The notes under the pieces are model-generated. The model saw nothing but the letters and a program-made list of their open reading frames with translations. It was not told where the DNA came from and did no database searches. The translations under genes were made by a program, and so were the position numbers. Positions 16,122-25,850 of a stretch of 64,000 nt of DNA are shown here, piece after piece. Each line of letters begins with the position of its first letter. The first letter of the stretch is position 1. This DNA comes from Xanthomonas translucens pv. cerealis. GTDB taxonomy: Bacteria; Pseudomonadota; Gammaproteobacteria; Xanthomonadales; Xanthomonadaceae. The stretch is taken from assembly GCF_006838285.1 (NCBI RefSeq), contig NZ_CP038228.1:2976001-3040000 (forward strand). Reading direction: 5' to 3'.

Positions 16122-18473
16122 GTGCGCCGAGCCCTCCGCCTGCTACCCCTTCCGTTCAGTATCGCCCTCTGCCTGCCGGCGATGGCGGCCGAGAAGCCAC
16201 CCAATTGGGGGCTGTGCCCGACCCCGGACGTGCTGCCCAAGTTCGACGATGCGCCCAAGGTCGATCCGAAGATGGCCGCGCTCCGCGACCAGCAGCCGAC
16301 CGATATCGTCGGCGACAAGCTGTCCGGCACCACCACCCTGCCCAACTACGACGGCAACGTCGCGCTCAAGCGCGGCGACCAGTTCATGGGCACCGACAGC
16401 CTGCGCGTGGACACAGAGACCGGCAATTACATCGCCGAAGGCCACGTGCGCTACCAGGATTCGTCGATCCGCATGGTCGCCGACCGCGCCGAAGGCAACC
16501 AGGACACCGACACCCACAAGATCACCAACATCCGCTACCAGCTGATCGAACGCCGCGGCAACGGCAAGGCCGACTCGGTCGACCTGCAGGGCGCGCTGGG
16601 GCAGATGCACCGCTCCACCTACACCACCTGCGATCCGTCGCAACCGGTGTGGGAGCTGCATGCGCCGGAGATCGATGTCGACAACGACGAGGGTTTCGGC
16701 ACCGCGCGCAACGCGGTCCTGAAGATCTACAACGTGCCGATCCTGTACGCGCCCTGGTTCAAGTTCCCGATCGACGATCGACGCAGCAGCGGCTTCCTGT
16801 TCCCGGCGATCGGCTTGTCCGGGCGCAACGGCTTCGACTACATGCAGCCGTACTACCTGAACCTGGCGCCGAACTACGACGCCACCCTGTACCCGCGCTA
16901 CATGAGCTCGCGCGGCTTCATGCTCGGCAGCGAATTCCGCTATCTGTACGACGGCGGCAAGGGCGAACTCCAGTCAACGTACATGCCGGACGACCGGTTG
17001 CGCGACAAGGACCGCGGCAAGTTCGAATACCAGGGTTACCACAACCTGGATTCGCACTGGCAGGCGCGCGCTTCGGTAGCCTGGGTCAGCGACGAGCGCT
17101 ACACGGAGGACTTCTCCAGACGCCTGCTCGGCAACTCGGTGTCCAACCTGCAGAGCACGGTCGGCGTCTACGGCACCGGAGAGACCTGGACTGCCGGCCT
17201 GATGGCCGATCGCTGGCAGCTGACCGACTACACCCTGACCGAGGACGCGCTGCCGTACAACCGCCAGCCGCGCGCCTTCTTCAACTGGGACCACGCGTTC
17301 GGCAACTACTTCGAAGCCGGCGTCTACAGCGAAGCGGCGCGCTTCGTGCACGACGACGTGCATGAAAAAAGAACGGACGGCACTTACGAACGTACCGGGG
17401 TGACAACAGACAAGCCCGGCGGCATCCGCCTGGATCTCAAGCCCTATCTGTCGATGCCGCTGGCCGGCGCCGCCTGGTTCCTCAAGCCGACCGTCGCCTG
17501 GCGCTACACCGCCTACCAATTGGACAAGGATCTGGCCGCGACGCTGGGCGGCGACACCTCGCCCACGCGCAGCCTGCCGATCACCACCGTCGATGCCGGC
17601 CTGTACTTCGACCGCGACGCCAAGTTCGGCGACACCAGCTACCTGCAGACCCTGGAACCGCGGCTGTTCTATCTGTACACGCCGTACCGCAACCAGGACG
17701 ACCTGCCGATCTTCGACACGCGCGAATTCACCTTCAGCTGGGGCCAGCTGTTCCGCGATTCGCGCTATACCGGCGCCGATCGCCAGAACGACGCCAACCA
17801 GATGACCCTGGCGCTGAGCTCGCGCCTGCTGCGCCAGGACGACGGCAAGGAGAAGCTGTCGGTCAGCGTTGGCCAGATCCTGTACTTCAACGATTCCAGG
17901 ATCAGTCTGCCCGGCAGCAACACCAGCATCCAGCAGGGCAAGTCGGCATGGATCGCCGACGCCAACTACATGCTCAACGACCGCTGGACGATGGGCGCCA
18001 CCTACCAGTGGGATCCCAAGTACCGGCGCAAGGACCTGGCCAGCTTCCGCACCCGTTACCTGCTGCCCGGCGACGGCATCATCAACGTCAGCTACCGCTT
18101 CCGCCGCGACCTGCTGGAGCAGACCGACGTGTCGGTGCTGTACCCGATCAACCCCACCTGGAGCCTGGTCGGCCGCCACTACTATTCGCTGCAAGACAGC
18201 AAGCCGCTGGAAATCATCGCCGGCGTGCAGTGGGACAGCTGCTGCCTGGCCGTGCGCGCACTGGCGCGGCGCTATGTGCGCAACCGCGAAGGCGATCTGG
18301 ACACCGCGTTCCAGGTCGAGTTCGTGCTGAAGGGACTTTCCTCGCTTGGCCAGGACACGGACCGCGTTCTGCGCCGTGCTATTCTCGGCTACAACCGCGA
18401 CGACCTGTACTTGGTCCCGCCCAGCAACACCACGACCGATCCGGACGCTTACGATCCGAACCTGATTCCATGA
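16122..18473 (+). CDS. lptD: LPS assembly protein LptD
   Basis: LptD is the outer-membrane barrel that inserts lipopolysaccharide in the outer leaflet together with LptE. A signal peptide (RRALRLLPLPFSIALCLP), the periplasmic OstA jellyroll with repeated strands such as TGNYIAEGHVRYQDSS, and a long C-terminal barrel are present in about 783 residues. Two cysteine sites (GLCPTP early, WDSCCLAV late) fit the conserved disulfides. I prefer the GTG at 16122 because the signal peptide begins there; an in-frame ATG at 16062 would add 20 residues. It overlaps surA by four bases. Confidence 0.93.
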   Translation: MRRALRLLPLPFSIALCLPAMAAEKPPNWGLCPTPDVLPKFDDAPKVDPKMAALRDQQPTDIVGDKLSGTTTLPNYDGNVALKRGDQFMGTDSLRVDTETGNYIAEGHVRYQDSSIRMVADRAEGNQDTDTHKITNIRYQLIERRGNGKADSVDLQGALGQMHRSTYTTCDPSQPVWELHAPEIDVDNDEGFGTARNAVLKIYNVPILYAPWFKFPIDDRRSSGFLFPAIGLSGRNGFDYMQPYYLNLAPNYDATLYPRYMSSRGFMLGSEFRYLYDGGKGELQSTYMPDDRLRDKDRGKFEYQGYHNLDSHWQARASVAWVSDERYTEDFSRRLLGNSVSNLQSTVGVYGTGETWTAGLMADRWQLTDYTLTEDALPYNRQPRAFFNWDHAFGNYFEAGVYSEAARFVHDDVHEKRTDGTYERTGVTTDKPGGIRLDLKPYLSMPLAGAAWFLKPTVAWRYTAYQLDKDLAATLGGDTSPTRSLPITTVDAGLYFDRDAKFGDTSYLQTLEPRLFYLYTPYRNQDDLPIFDTREFTFSWGQLFRDSRYTGADRQNDANQMTLALSSRLLRQDDGKEKLSVSVGQILYFNDSRISLPGSNTSIQQGKSAWIADANYMLNDRWTMGATYQWDPKYRRKDLASFRTRYLLPGDGIINVSYRFRRDLLEQTDVSVLYPINPTWSLVGRHYYSLQDSKPLEIIAGVQWDSCCLAVRALARRYVRNREGDLDTAFQVEFVLKGLSSLGQDTDRVLRRAILGYNRDDLYLVPPSNTTTDPDAYDPNLIP

Positions 18474-19849
18474 CCAATACCCTTTCTACTTTCCTCGCCA
18501 CCTTGCTGGCGATCGCCGGCGTGTCCGCTCCGGCCGCCGCGCAACAAACCCAACCGCTGGACCGCATCGCTGCGGTCGTCGACGAGGATGTCGTGCTGCA
18601 GAGCGAACTGGATCGTGCCGTTCACAACGTGAAGGGGCAGTATGCCGGCCGCGAAGCGCAGCTGCCGCCGGACAACGTGCTGCAACGCCAAGTGCTCGAG
18701 CGCCTGGTGCTGGTCAAGCTGCAGGTCGCACGCGCCAACAGCACCGGCATCCGCGTCGGCGACGACGAACTGAACCGCGCCATCGGCAGCATCGCCCAGC
18801 AGAACGGCACCGATGTGGACGGCCTGCGCAAGAAGCTTGCCGCCGACGGCATGGCGTTCGACGATTTCCGCAACTCGGTACGCGACGAGATCACCGTGCA
18901 GCGCCTGCGCCAGAGCTTCGCGCAAAGCCGCATCAACGTCAGCGAGAGCGAAGTGGACGCGGCGCTGGCGCAACAGGCCACCACCGGCGCCCAGTACCAC
19001 CTGGCGCACATCCTGGTCGGCCTGCCGGAAGGCGCCACCGCCGACCAGATCAAGACCGGGCAGGGCAAGATCGACGGGGTCAAGAGCCTGATCGACAAGG
19101 GCGAGATCGATTTCGGCGCCGCCGCGGTGCGTTATTCCGACAGCCCCAACGCGCTGGAAGGCGGCGACCTCGGCTGGCGCAGCCTGGACGAGATTCCCAA
19201 CGCCTTCGCGCAGCTGATCCGCGACATGAAGCCGGGCCAGGTCGCCGGCCCGCTGCGCGGCCCCAGCGGCTTCCAGTTGCTGAAGCTGGTCGAGATCCGC
19301 GATGCCTCGGCCAACCCGGAAAAGAAGACGGTTACCGAGTACCACGCCCGCCACATCCTGATCCGGGTCAACGAAGCGCAGCCCGACGCCGCCGCCAAGG
19401 CCAAGATCGAGACCCTGCGCGCGCGCATCGCCGGCGGTGCCGACTTCCAGGCCGTGGCCAAGGAGTCGTCCGACGACGCCAACAGCCGTGGCCAGGGCGG
19501 CGACCTGGGCTGGTTCCCGGTCGACGCGTTCGGCCCGGACTTCGGCCACCAGATCGAAGGCCTGAGCGACAACCAGATCTCGCAGCCGTTCCGCACCGAG
19601 GCCGGCTGGCACATCGTGCAGCGCGTGGCCACGCGCCAGACCGACGTGACCAGCGACAGCCAGCGCGCCCAGGTCCGCGAGACCATCGGCCGCCGCAAGC
19701 TGGAAGAAGAGTACAACCGCTTCCTGCAGGAAATGCGCGGCGAAGCCTATGTGAACCTGCGCGTCGGCGGTGCCGAGAGCGCCGCTGCGCCTGCGGCCGA
19801 CGCCACCGCGCCGGCGGCAACTCCGGCACCGGCCGCCGCCAAGAAGTAA
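18470..19849 (+). CDS. surA: Periplasmic chaperone and peptidyl-prolyl isomerase SurA
   Basis: SurA escorts outer-membrane barrel proteins, including LptD, across the periplasm. The 459-residue protein has a signal peptide ending at AAAQ, an N-terminal chaperone domain (DRIAAVVDEDVVLQSELD) and two parvulin domains (QYHLAHILVGLPEGA and EYHARHILIRVNEAQ are their starts). The C-terminus is a long Ala/Pro-rich tail, which is unusual compared with E. coli. Its ATG overlaps the lptD stop (ATGA), so the two are coupled. Confidence 0.95.
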   Translation: MTNTLSTFLATLLAIAGVSAPAAAQQTQPLDRIAAVVDEDVVLQSELDRAVHNVKGQYAGREAQLPPDNVLQRQVLERLVLVKLQVARANSTGIRVGDDELNRAIGSIAQQNGTDVDGLRKKLAADGMAFDDFRNSVRDEITVQRLRQSFAQSRINVSESEVDAALAQQATTGAQYHLAHILVGLPEGATADQIKTGQGKIDGVKSLIDKGEIDFGAAAVRYSDSPNALEGGDLGWRSLDEIPNAFAQLIRDMKPGQVAGPLRGPSGFQLLKLVEIRDASANPEKKTVTEYHARHILIRVNEAQPDAAAKAKIETLRARIAGGADFQAVAKESSDDANSRGQGGDLGWFPVDAFGPDFGHQIEGLSDNQISQPFRTEAGWHIVQRVATRQTDVTSDSQRAQVRETIGRRKLEEEYNRFLQEMRGEAYVNLRVGGAESAAAPAADATAPAATPAPAAAKK

Positions 19850-19852
19850 GCC

Positions 19853-20830
19853 GTGCTGCCCCCGCTCGCGCTGGTGCCGGGCGAGCCGGCCGGGATCGGC
19901 CCGGAACTGTGCGTGCGGCTGGCGCAACAGCCGCGACGCGACTGCCAACTGCTGGCCTTCGCCGATCCCGATAGCTTGCGCGCCGCCGCGGCGGCGCTGT
20001 CGCTGCCATTGCAGCTGCTGCCCGACTCCACCCCGGCCCTTGCACCCGGCGACCTGCGCCTGCGCCCGGTGCGCAACGCGCTGCCGAGCCGCTTCGGCCA
20101 TACCGAACCGGCCAATGCCGCCGCGGTGATCGACGCGCTGACCCAGGCCGCCGACGCCTGCCTGCGCGGCGAACTGGCCGGCCTGGTCACCGGCCCGGTG
20201 CACAAGGCGGCGATCAACGCCGGCGGCATCGCCTACACCGGCACCACCGAACTGCTCGCCCGCCACGCCGGATGCGAGGTGGTGATGATGCTGGCCAACG
20301 ACATCGTGCGCGTGGCCCTGGCCACCACCCACCTGCCGTTGCGCGCGGTCGCCGATGCGCTGACCCCGGCATTGCTGGAACGCTGCCTGCGCATCGTCCA
20401 CGCCGCGTTGCGCAGCGACTTCGGCATCGCCGCGCCGGTCATCGCGGTGCTCGGGCTGAACCCGCATGCCGGCGAGGACGGGCATCTGGGCCGCGAGGAA
20501 ATCGAGGTGATGGCGCCGGTCCTCGACGCCTTGCGTGGCGAAGGCATGCGCCTGCTCGGCCCGCTGCCGGCCGACACCGCGTTCCTCCCGCAGAAACTGG
20601 CCGGTGTCGATACGGTGCTGGCGATGTACCACGACCAGGGCCTGCCGGTGCTCAAGTACAGCGGCTTCGAGCGGGCGGTGAACCTGACCCTGGGCCTGCC
20701 CTACCCGCGCGTGGCGGTCGATCACGGCACCGCGCTGGAGCTGGCCGGGCGCGGCATCGCCGACCCGTCCAGCCTGTTCGCCGCGGTCGCGCAATGCGCG
20801 CAATTGGCCGCACGCAGCCCGCTTCTGTAG
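19853..20830 (+). CDS. pdxA: 4-hydroxythreonine-4-phosphate dehydrogenase PdxA
   Basis: PdxA oxidises 4-phosphohydroxy-threonine in the DXP-dependent synthesis of pyridoxal phosphate. The 325-residue protein shows LVPGEPAGIGPEL at the start, VTGPVHKAAIN, the metal-binding LNPHAGEDGHLG, and the VDHGTALELAG motif near the end. Translation starts at a GTG three bases after the surA stop. The stop codon (TAG) falls inside a CTGTAGGAG palindrome fragment, so the last few residues are set by that repeat. Confidence 0.94.
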   Translation: MLPPLALVPGEPAGIGPELCVRLAQQPRRDCQLLAFADPDSLRAAAAALSLPLQLLPDSTPALAPGDLRLRPVRNALPSRFGHTEPANAAAVIDALTQAADACLRGELAGLVTGPVHKAAINAGGIAYTGTTELLARHAGCEVVMMLANDIVRVALATTHLPLRAVADALTPALLERCLRIVHAALRSDFGIAAPVIAVLGLNPHAGEDGHLGREEIEVMAPVLDALRGEGMRLLGPLPADTAFLPQKLAGVDTVLAMYHDQGLPVLKYSGFERAVNLTLGLPYPRVAVDHGTALELAGRGIADPSSLFAAVAQCAQLAARSPLL

Positions 20831-20909
20831 GAGCCCGCTTCTGTAGGCCACTTCAGCCGCGACAGGCGCTATCCGCTAGTCCCGGTCCCGGCTGAAGCCG
20901 CTCCTGCAG
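20825..20909. repeat. REP palindrome pair with a partial duplication
   Basis: Arms CTGTAGGCCACTTCAGCC (from 20841) and GGTCCCGGCTGAAGCCGC (to 20909) form the usual hairpin. The left edge is partly duplicated (GCTTCTGTAGGAGCCC, then GCTTCTGTAGG), and the first copy supplies the pdxA stop codon. Confidence 0.8.
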
Positions 20910-20951
20910 GGCAGCGCGCGCCTTCGTCCCCCATCCAGATAAGATGCCCGC

Positions 20952-21746
20952 ATGACTTCCTATTCCGGCTTCAGCGCCCCGGCCAAGAAATCGCTTGGCC
21001 AGCATTTCCTCAGCGACCGCCACTACATCGACAGCATCGTGCGTGCGGTCAACCTCAAGCCGGACGAGCTGCTGGTCGAGATCGGCCCCGGCCAGGGCGC
21101 GATCACCTTCCCGCTGCTGCGCCGCCACGGCCGTCTGACCGTGATCGAATTCGACCGCGACCTGATCGCGCCCCTGACTGCCGCGGCGGAAGGGGTCGGC
21201 GCACTGACCATCCTCAACCGCGACGTGCTGTCGGTGGATTTCGCCGAACTGGCCGGAGCCGGCCGCATCCGTCTGGTCGGCAACCTGCCCTACAACATCT
21301 CCTCGCCGATCCTGTTCCATGCGCTGGACCACGCCGCGGCGATTGCCGACATGCACTTCATGCTGCAGAAGGAAGTGGTCGATCGCATGGCTGCCGGTCC
21401 GGGCAGCAAGGTCTATGGCCGGCTCAGCGTGATGCTGCAGGCGTATTGCGAAGTGACCTCGCTGTTCGTGGTGCCGCCGGGCGCGTTCCGGCCGCCGCCG
21501 AAGGTCGATTCGGCGGTGGTGCGGCTGGTGCCGCATGCGCCGCAGGACATCGGCATCGCCGACCGGCGGCGCTTCGCCGACGTGGTGCGCGCAGCGTTCG
21601 GGCAACGCCGCAAGACCTTGCGCAATGCGCTGGGCGGGGTCTGCGACGCGGCACAGTTCGAGGCCGCCGGGGTCCGCCCGGATGCGCGCGCCGAGCAGCT
21701 GGAAGTCGCCGATTTCGTGCGCCTGGCCAACGTGGCGCAGGCCTGA
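20952..21746 (+). CDS. rsmA: 16S rRNA dimethyladenosine transferase RsmA (KsgA)
   Basis: RsmA dimethylates A1518 and A1519 of 16S rRNA late in small-subunit assembly. The 264-residue protein has the SAM-binding [14 protein letters not shown], the catalytic [10 protein letters not shown] and the C-terminal [14 protein letters not shown] region. [10 protein letters not shown] at the start is characteristic. A palindrome pair separates it from pdxA, so it may have its own promoter in this organism. Confidence 0.96.
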   Translation: MTSYSGFSAPAKKSLGQHFLSDRHYIDSIVRAVNLKPDELLVEIGPGQGAITFPLLRRHGRLTVIEFDRDLIAPLTAAAEGVGALTILNRDVLSVDFAELAGAGRIRLVGNLPYNISSPILFHALDHAAAIADMHFMLQKEVVDRMAAGPGSKVYGRLSVMLQAYCEVTSLFVVPPGAFRPPPKVDSAVVRLVPHAPQDIGIADRRRFADVVRAAFGQRRKTLRNALGGVCDAAQFEAAGVRPDARAEQLEVADFVRLANVAQA

Positions 21747-21964
21747 GTCCCGCCGGGTCGGCGCGTCGCAGCGCGATCCGCATCCATCCGCGCCAGGCGC
21801 ACGCCACAGCACGAACATCGCAGCAGCGCGGGCGCAGATCGCAGTGCGCGACCGGCCAAGGCCACGCGTCACCACGCGCAGCGGCCGCAGCGCGCGCTGT
21901 CTGCAGTGCGCTCGTAGACAGCGCGCCGTCCATTCCTGCGCCGGCTTTGCTTACACTGTGTGGC

Positions 21965-22348
21965 ATGAACGATGATGCCCCCTATCGGATCGAGGTCGAA
22001 GTGTCGCCCCGGTTCCTCGACGACCAATCGGCGCCGGAGGACGGACGCTACGCGTTCGCCTACACGATCCGCATCCACAACCGCGGCCGCGTCGCCGCGC
22101 GTTTGATCGCCCGGCACTGGGAAATCACCGACGGCAACGGCCGCGTGGAGCGCGTGGACGGCGACGGCGTGGTCGGCGAACAGCCGCGACTGCGTCCCGG
22201 CGAGGACTTCCGCTACACCTCCGGGCTGATGCTGGAAACCGAGCACGGCACGATGCGCGGCCACTACGACATGGAAGCCGACGACGGCACCCATTTCGTC
22301 GCGCCGGTCGCGCCGTTCGTGCTGACCATGCCGCGGACCCTGCACTGA
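21965..22348 (+). CDS. apaG: ApaG protein (DUF525)
   Basis: A 127-residue protein with the ApaG fold, a fibronectin-III-like domain. The segments [32 protein letters not shown] and the ending with [13 protein letters not shown] are standard for the family. The molecular role is unclear: it has been linked to cobalt resistance and magnesium efflux and lies next to apaH in many proteobacteria. It is 10 bases before apaH here. The 218 bases between it and rsmA hold no supported gene. Confidence 0.94.
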   Translation: MNDDAPYRIEVEVSPRFLDDQSAPEDGRYAFAYTIRIHNRGRVAARLIARHWEITDGNGRVERVDGDGVVGEQPRLRPGEDFRYTSGLMLETEHGTMRGHYDMEADDGTHFVAPVAPFVLTMPRTLH

Positions 22349-22358
22349 TGGCATCGGC

Positions 22359-23285
22359 ATGAGCGTGTGGGCCATCGGCGACCTGCAGGGTTGCTACGAC
22401 ATCACCCAGCGGCTGCTGGAAAAGATCCGCTTCGATCCGGCGGTGGACCGGCTGTGGTTCTGCGGCGACCTGGTCAACCGCGGCGGGCAGTCGCTGGAAA
22501 CCTTGCGCCTGGTGCACTCGTTGCGCGCACACAGCGTGGTGGTGTTGGGCAACCACGACCTGTCGCTGCTGGCGATCGGCGAGCGCAGTCTGGACGAACA
22601 GCGCAAGGTCAATCCGGACCTGCAGCGCATCGTGCTGGCCGAGGACCGCGACGAACTGCTGACCTGGCTGCGCATGCAGAAACTGCTGCACGCCGACCGC
22701 GAACTGGGCTGGATGATGATCCACGCCGGGCTGGCGCCGAAGTGGACCACCACCCTGGCCGAGAAGCATGCGCGCGAGGTCGAGCAGCAGCTGCACGGCA
22801 GCGGCTACCGCAAGCTGTTCCGCAACATGTACGGCGACCGCCCAGCCTGGTCGCCGGGACTGACCGGCTACGACCGCTCGCGCGCGATCATCAACCTGTT
22901 CACCCGCGCCCGCTATTGCACCCCGCGCGGGCGCATCGCGATCGAGGAGAAAGGCACGCCGGGCACCCAGGCGCAGGGCCTGTATCCGTGGTTCGAGGTG
23001 CCTGGCCGCGTCGAGCGCGACCTGAAGATCGTCTGCGGCCACTGGTCCACGCTGGGCCTGACCATCACCCAGGGCGTGCACGCGATCGACACCGGCGCGG
23101 TGTGGGGCGGCAAGCTCACCGCGCTGCGCCTGGACAGCGAAGACCTGCAGGTGGTGCAGGTGCCGGGACGCCCGATTGAGGGACCGCCGCCGGTGCCGCG
23201 CGCGCGACCGCCGCGGCGCAGAACCGGCAGTGGGCGCAGTACGGGTGGTGGTGCCACTACACCGCCGCCGCCCACTCAAGACTGA
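22359..23285 (+). CDS. apaH: Symmetrical bis(5'-nucleosyl)-tetraphosphatase ApaH
   Basis: ApaH splits diadenosine tetraphosphate into two ADP and can also remove NpnN caps from RNA. The metal-binding motifs GDLQGCYD, FCGDLVNRG and GNHDLSLL are present, and the 308-residue length is slightly above the usual 270-280 because of a basic, Pro-rich tail (after about residue 270). It closes the lptD-surA-pdxA-rsmA-apaG-apaH series, the same order as in E. coli. Confidence 0.95.
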   Translation: MSVWAIGDLQGCYDITQRLLEKIRFDPAVDRLWFCGDLVNRGGQSLETLRLVHSLRAHSVVVLGNHDLSLLAIGERSLDEQRKVNPDLQRIVLAEDRDELLTWLRMQKLLHADRELGWMMIHAGLAPKWTTTLAEKHAREVEQQLHGSGYRKLFRNMYGDRPAWSPGLTGYDRSRAIINLFTRARYCTPRGRIAIEEKGTPGTQAQGLYPWFEVPGRVERDLKIVCGHWSTLGLTITQGVHAIDTGAVWGGKLTALRLDSEDLQVVQVPGRPIEGPPPVPRARPPRRRTGSGRSTGGGATTPPPPTQD

Positions 23286-23324
23286 CAGAACCGTCTGAAG
23301 CATTTCGGTCGCGATGGATGCTGT

Positions 23325-23394
23325 TTGTGGGAGCGACTTCAGTCGCGACGGGCGCTACCGGTAAAGCCCGTCGCGACTGAAGTCGCTCCCACAA
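23325..23394. repeat. REP-type inverted repeat pair
   Basis: Arms TTGTGGGAGCGACTTCAGTC (from 23325) and GACTGAAGTCGCTCCCACAA (to 23394) are perfect reverse complements. It is the 'GTGGGAGCGACTTCAG' version of the palindrome family. It lies between the convergent apaH and folA genes. Confidence 0.92.
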
Positions 23395-23533
23395 CACTCC
23401 GCTGGCTGCAAATACCCAGTCGAAAATGCTCTAAGCAAGGCCGCACTGCTGCGGCGCTTGCGGCGGGGGAAAATCCCGATGGTCTCAGGCAATCGACTCC
23501 CTCGACGCATCACCAGTCGCCAACCCCAATCCG

Positions 23534-24034
23534 CTACGACGCGCTACGCCTGCGCCGGTAATCCACGAATTCGAACGCCAGCGCATGCTTGACATCGGCC
23601 GCGTGCGCCTGCCGCGCCACGACCTCCCACTGCACCGGATCGAACACCGGGAAATGCGCATCGGCGCCTTCGACCAGCGTGTCCACATGGGTCAGGTACA
23701 GCATCTCGGCGTGCGGCAAGGCCAGCGCGAAGATGTCGCCACCGCCGATCACCGACAGCTCCTCGGCGCCGCTGGCCTGCGCCACCTCGATCGCGGCCTG
23801 CAGCGAAGCGACCGCCTGCATGCCCTCGAACGGCACCTGCCCGGAGCGCGTCATCACCAGATTCAAGCGCCCCGGCAGCGCTCGGCCCAGCGACTGCGCG
23901 GTCTTGCGCCCCATCAGCACCGGCTTGCCCAGGGTCAGCGCCTTGAAGCGCTTCAGATCGTCCGGCAAGCGCCACGGCAAATCGTTGTCGCGGCCGATGG
24001 CGTTGCCGCGATCGAGCGCAGCGATCAGGATCAA
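23534..24034 (-). CDS. folA: Dihydrofolate reductase
   Basis: FolA reduces dihydrofolate with NADPH and supplies tetrahydrofolate for thymidylate synthesis, which fits with thyA just upstream. The core begins ILIAALDRGNAIGRDNDL and continues with PWRLPDDLKRFKALTLGK and VIGGGDIFALAL. The best start is a TTG at 24034, giving 166 residues, close to the family norm. The nearest in-frame ATG (24145) would add 37 residues encoded largely by GGGACTC repeats, which is unlikely to be protein. Confidence 0.93.
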   Translation of the reverse strand: MILIAALDRGNAIGRDNDLPWRLPDDLKRFKALTLGKPVLMGRKTAQSLGRALPGRLNLVMTRSGQVPFEGMQAVASLQAAIEVAQASGAEELSVIGGGDIFALALPHAEMLYLTHVDTLVEGADAHFPVFDPVQWEVVARQAHAADVKHALAFEFVDYRRRRSAS

Positions 24035-24035
24035 T

Positions 24036-24137
24036 CTGGACTCGGGACGCGGGGCGCGGGACGCGTCCCTCCCCGTCCTCGCCGATACCACCACTGTTGC
24101 GTTTTCCGAGTCCTGAGTCCCGAGTCCCGAGTCCCGG
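24036..24137. repeat. GGGACTCGG-type repeats between folA and thyA
   Basis: A block beginning CTGGACTCGGGACGCGGGGC abuts the folA start, and about four inverted units (TCCTGAGTCCCGAGTCCCGA) lie at 24110-24137, next to the thyA stop. They are the same unit as at 1671-1710. The two blocks face each other and could form a hairpin in the folA leader. Confidence 0.75.
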
Positions 24138-24141
24138 CTAC

Positions 24142-24936
24142 TCATACCGCCACCGGCGCCTTGATCGCCGGATGCGGGTCGTAGCCCTCGATCGCGATGT
24201 CGTCGTAGGTGAACGCGAACAGATCGGTGACGTCAGGATTCAGGCGCAGCGTCGGCAACGGCCGCGGCGTGCGCGCCAACTGTTCGCGCGCCTGCTCGAA
24301 GTGGTTCGAATACAGGTGCGCGTCGCCCAGCGTGTGCACGAAATCGCCGACGCCCAGGCCGGTGGCCTGCGCCACCATGTGGGTCAGCAGCGCGTAGCTG
24401 GCGATGTTGAACGGCACGCCGAGGAAAATGTCGCCGCTGCGCTGGTACAGCTGGCAGCTGAGCTTGCCGTCGACCACGTAGAACTGGAACAGGCTGTGGC
24501 ACGGCATCAGCGCCATCTGCGGCAATTCCGCCACGTTCCAGGCGCTGATCACCAGCCGCCGCGAATCGGGATTGCGCTTGATCTCATCCACCAGCCATTG
24601 CATCTGGTCGATTTCGCGGCCGTCGGCGCCGGTCCAGCGCCGCCATTGCTTGCCGTACACCGGGCCGAGTTCGCCTTGCGCATCGGCCCACTCGTCCCAG
24701 ATGCTGACCTTGTTGTCCTTGAGGTAGGCGATATTGGTTTCGCCCTTCAGGAACCACAGCAGCTCGTGCACGATCGAGCGCAGGTGCAGCTTCTTGGTGG
24801 TCACCAGCGGGAAGCCGGCGTTGAGATCGAAACGCATCTGCCAGCCGAACACGCTGCGCGTGCCGGTGCCGGTGCGGTCGGATTTCTCCGCGCCGTGCTC
24901 AAGCACGTGGCACAGCAGGTCCAGGTAGGCCTTCAT
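24142..24936 (-). CDS. thyA: Thymidylate synthase
   Basis: ThyA methylates dUMP to dTMP, using methylene-tetrahydrofolate and releasing dihydrofolate, which FolA then recycles. The 264-residue protein has the standard motifs: [19 protein letters not shown], the catalytic cysteine in [11 protein letters not shown] and [15 protein letters not shown]. The start at 24936 overlaps the lgt stop by four bases, so thyA is translationally coupled to lgt. Confidence 0.97.
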   Translation of the reverse strand: MKAYLDLLCHVLEHGAEKSDRTGTGTRSVFGWQMRFDLNAGFPLVTTKKLHLRSIVHELLWFLKGETNIAYLKDNKVSIWDEWADAQGELGPVYGKQWRRWTGADGREIDQMQWLVDEIKRNPDSRRLVISAWNVAELPQMALMPCHSLFQFYVVDGKLSCQLYQRSGDIFLGVPFNIASYALLTHMVAQATGLGVGDFVHTLGDAHLYSNHFEQAREQLARTPRPLPTLRLNPDVTDLFAFTYDDIAIEGYDPHPAIKAPVAV

Positions 24937-25814
24937 GGCGTGGCGTCCACTGCGACCGGCGCTGGCTGCAACACGGGCGCACGGCGCGAGCGCCATAGCA
25001 GGAACAGGCCGAGCAGGATCAGCGGCGTGCTCAGGATCTGGCCCATGGTCAGCCAATGGAACGCCAGGTAGCCGATCGGCGCATCCGGCACGCGCACGAA
25101 CTCCACCGCAAAGCGGAACACGCCGTACAGCAGCGCGAACAGGCCCGACACCGCATAGCGCGCGCGCGGCCGCAGCGAGAACGACCACAGCACCACGAAC
25201 ATCACCAGGCCCTCCAGCACCACCTCGTACAGCTGCGAGGGATGCCGCGCGAACTTGTCCAGCGCACCGCTGGCGTACTGCGCCTGGATCTGCGCCAGCG
25301 GCCAGTCCTGCAGCTCCGGCGCGCGCGGGAAGATCACGCCCCAGCCGGCGTTGGTGAACTTGCCCCACAGCTCGCCGCCGACGAAATTGCCGACGCGGCC
25401 GAAGCCCAGCCCCAGCGGCACCAGCGGCGCGACGAAATCCATGGTGTCGAAGAAATGCAGGCGCGACTTGCGCGACCACCAGGCCGCGGCCACCAGCACG
25501 CCGATCAGGCCACCGTGGAAGCTCATGCCGCCATCCCAGACTTTGAAGATCAGCAGCGGGTTGGCCAGGAAATCATGCAACGCGTAGAACAGCATGTAGC
25601 CGATGCGCCCGCCGAGCACCACGCCGAGCATCGCGTAGAACAGGAGGTCGGAAAACCCGTCCATGTCCACGCCGGGCAGGCGGCCGGCACGGATGCGCAG
25701 CCGGCCCAGCCACCAGGCCGAAGCGAAGGCGGCCAGGTACATCAGCCCGTACCAGTGCACCTTCACCGGGCCGAGCGAGAAGGCGATGGGATCGATCTGG
25801 TGGAGATAGGTCAT
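24933..25814 (-). CDS. lgt: Prolipoprotein diacylglyceryl transferase Lgt
   Basis: Lgt is an inner-membrane enzyme that adds diacylglycerol to the lipobox cysteine of prolipoproteins, the first step of lipoprotein maturation. The 293-residue protein has about seven membrane segments, the [11 protein letters not shown] motif and the Lgt signature [15 protein letters not shown]. The ATG at 25814 ([12 protein letters not shown]) is the family's normal start; 21 residues of open frame beyond it run into the 80-bp repeat. It heads the lgt-thyA-folA unit. Confidence 0.96.
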   Translation of the reverse strand: MTYLHQIDPIAFSLGPVKVHWYGLMYLAAFASAWWLGRLRIRAGRLPGVDMDGFSDLLFYAMLGVVLGGRIGYMLFYALHDFLANPLLIFKVWDGGMSFHGGLIGVLVAAAWWSRKSRLHFFDTMDFVAPLVPLGLGFGRVGNFVGGELWGKFTNAGWGVIFPRAPELQDWPLAQIQAQYASGALDKFARHPSQLYEVVLEGLVMFVVLWSFSLRPRARYAVSGLFALLYGVFRFAVEFVRVPDAPIGYLAFHWLTMGQILSTPLILLGLFLLWRSRRAPVLQPAPVAVDATP

Positions 25815-25850
25815 GCGGGGAGCGTCGGCCGGAGGGCGAGGGTCGCCTAT

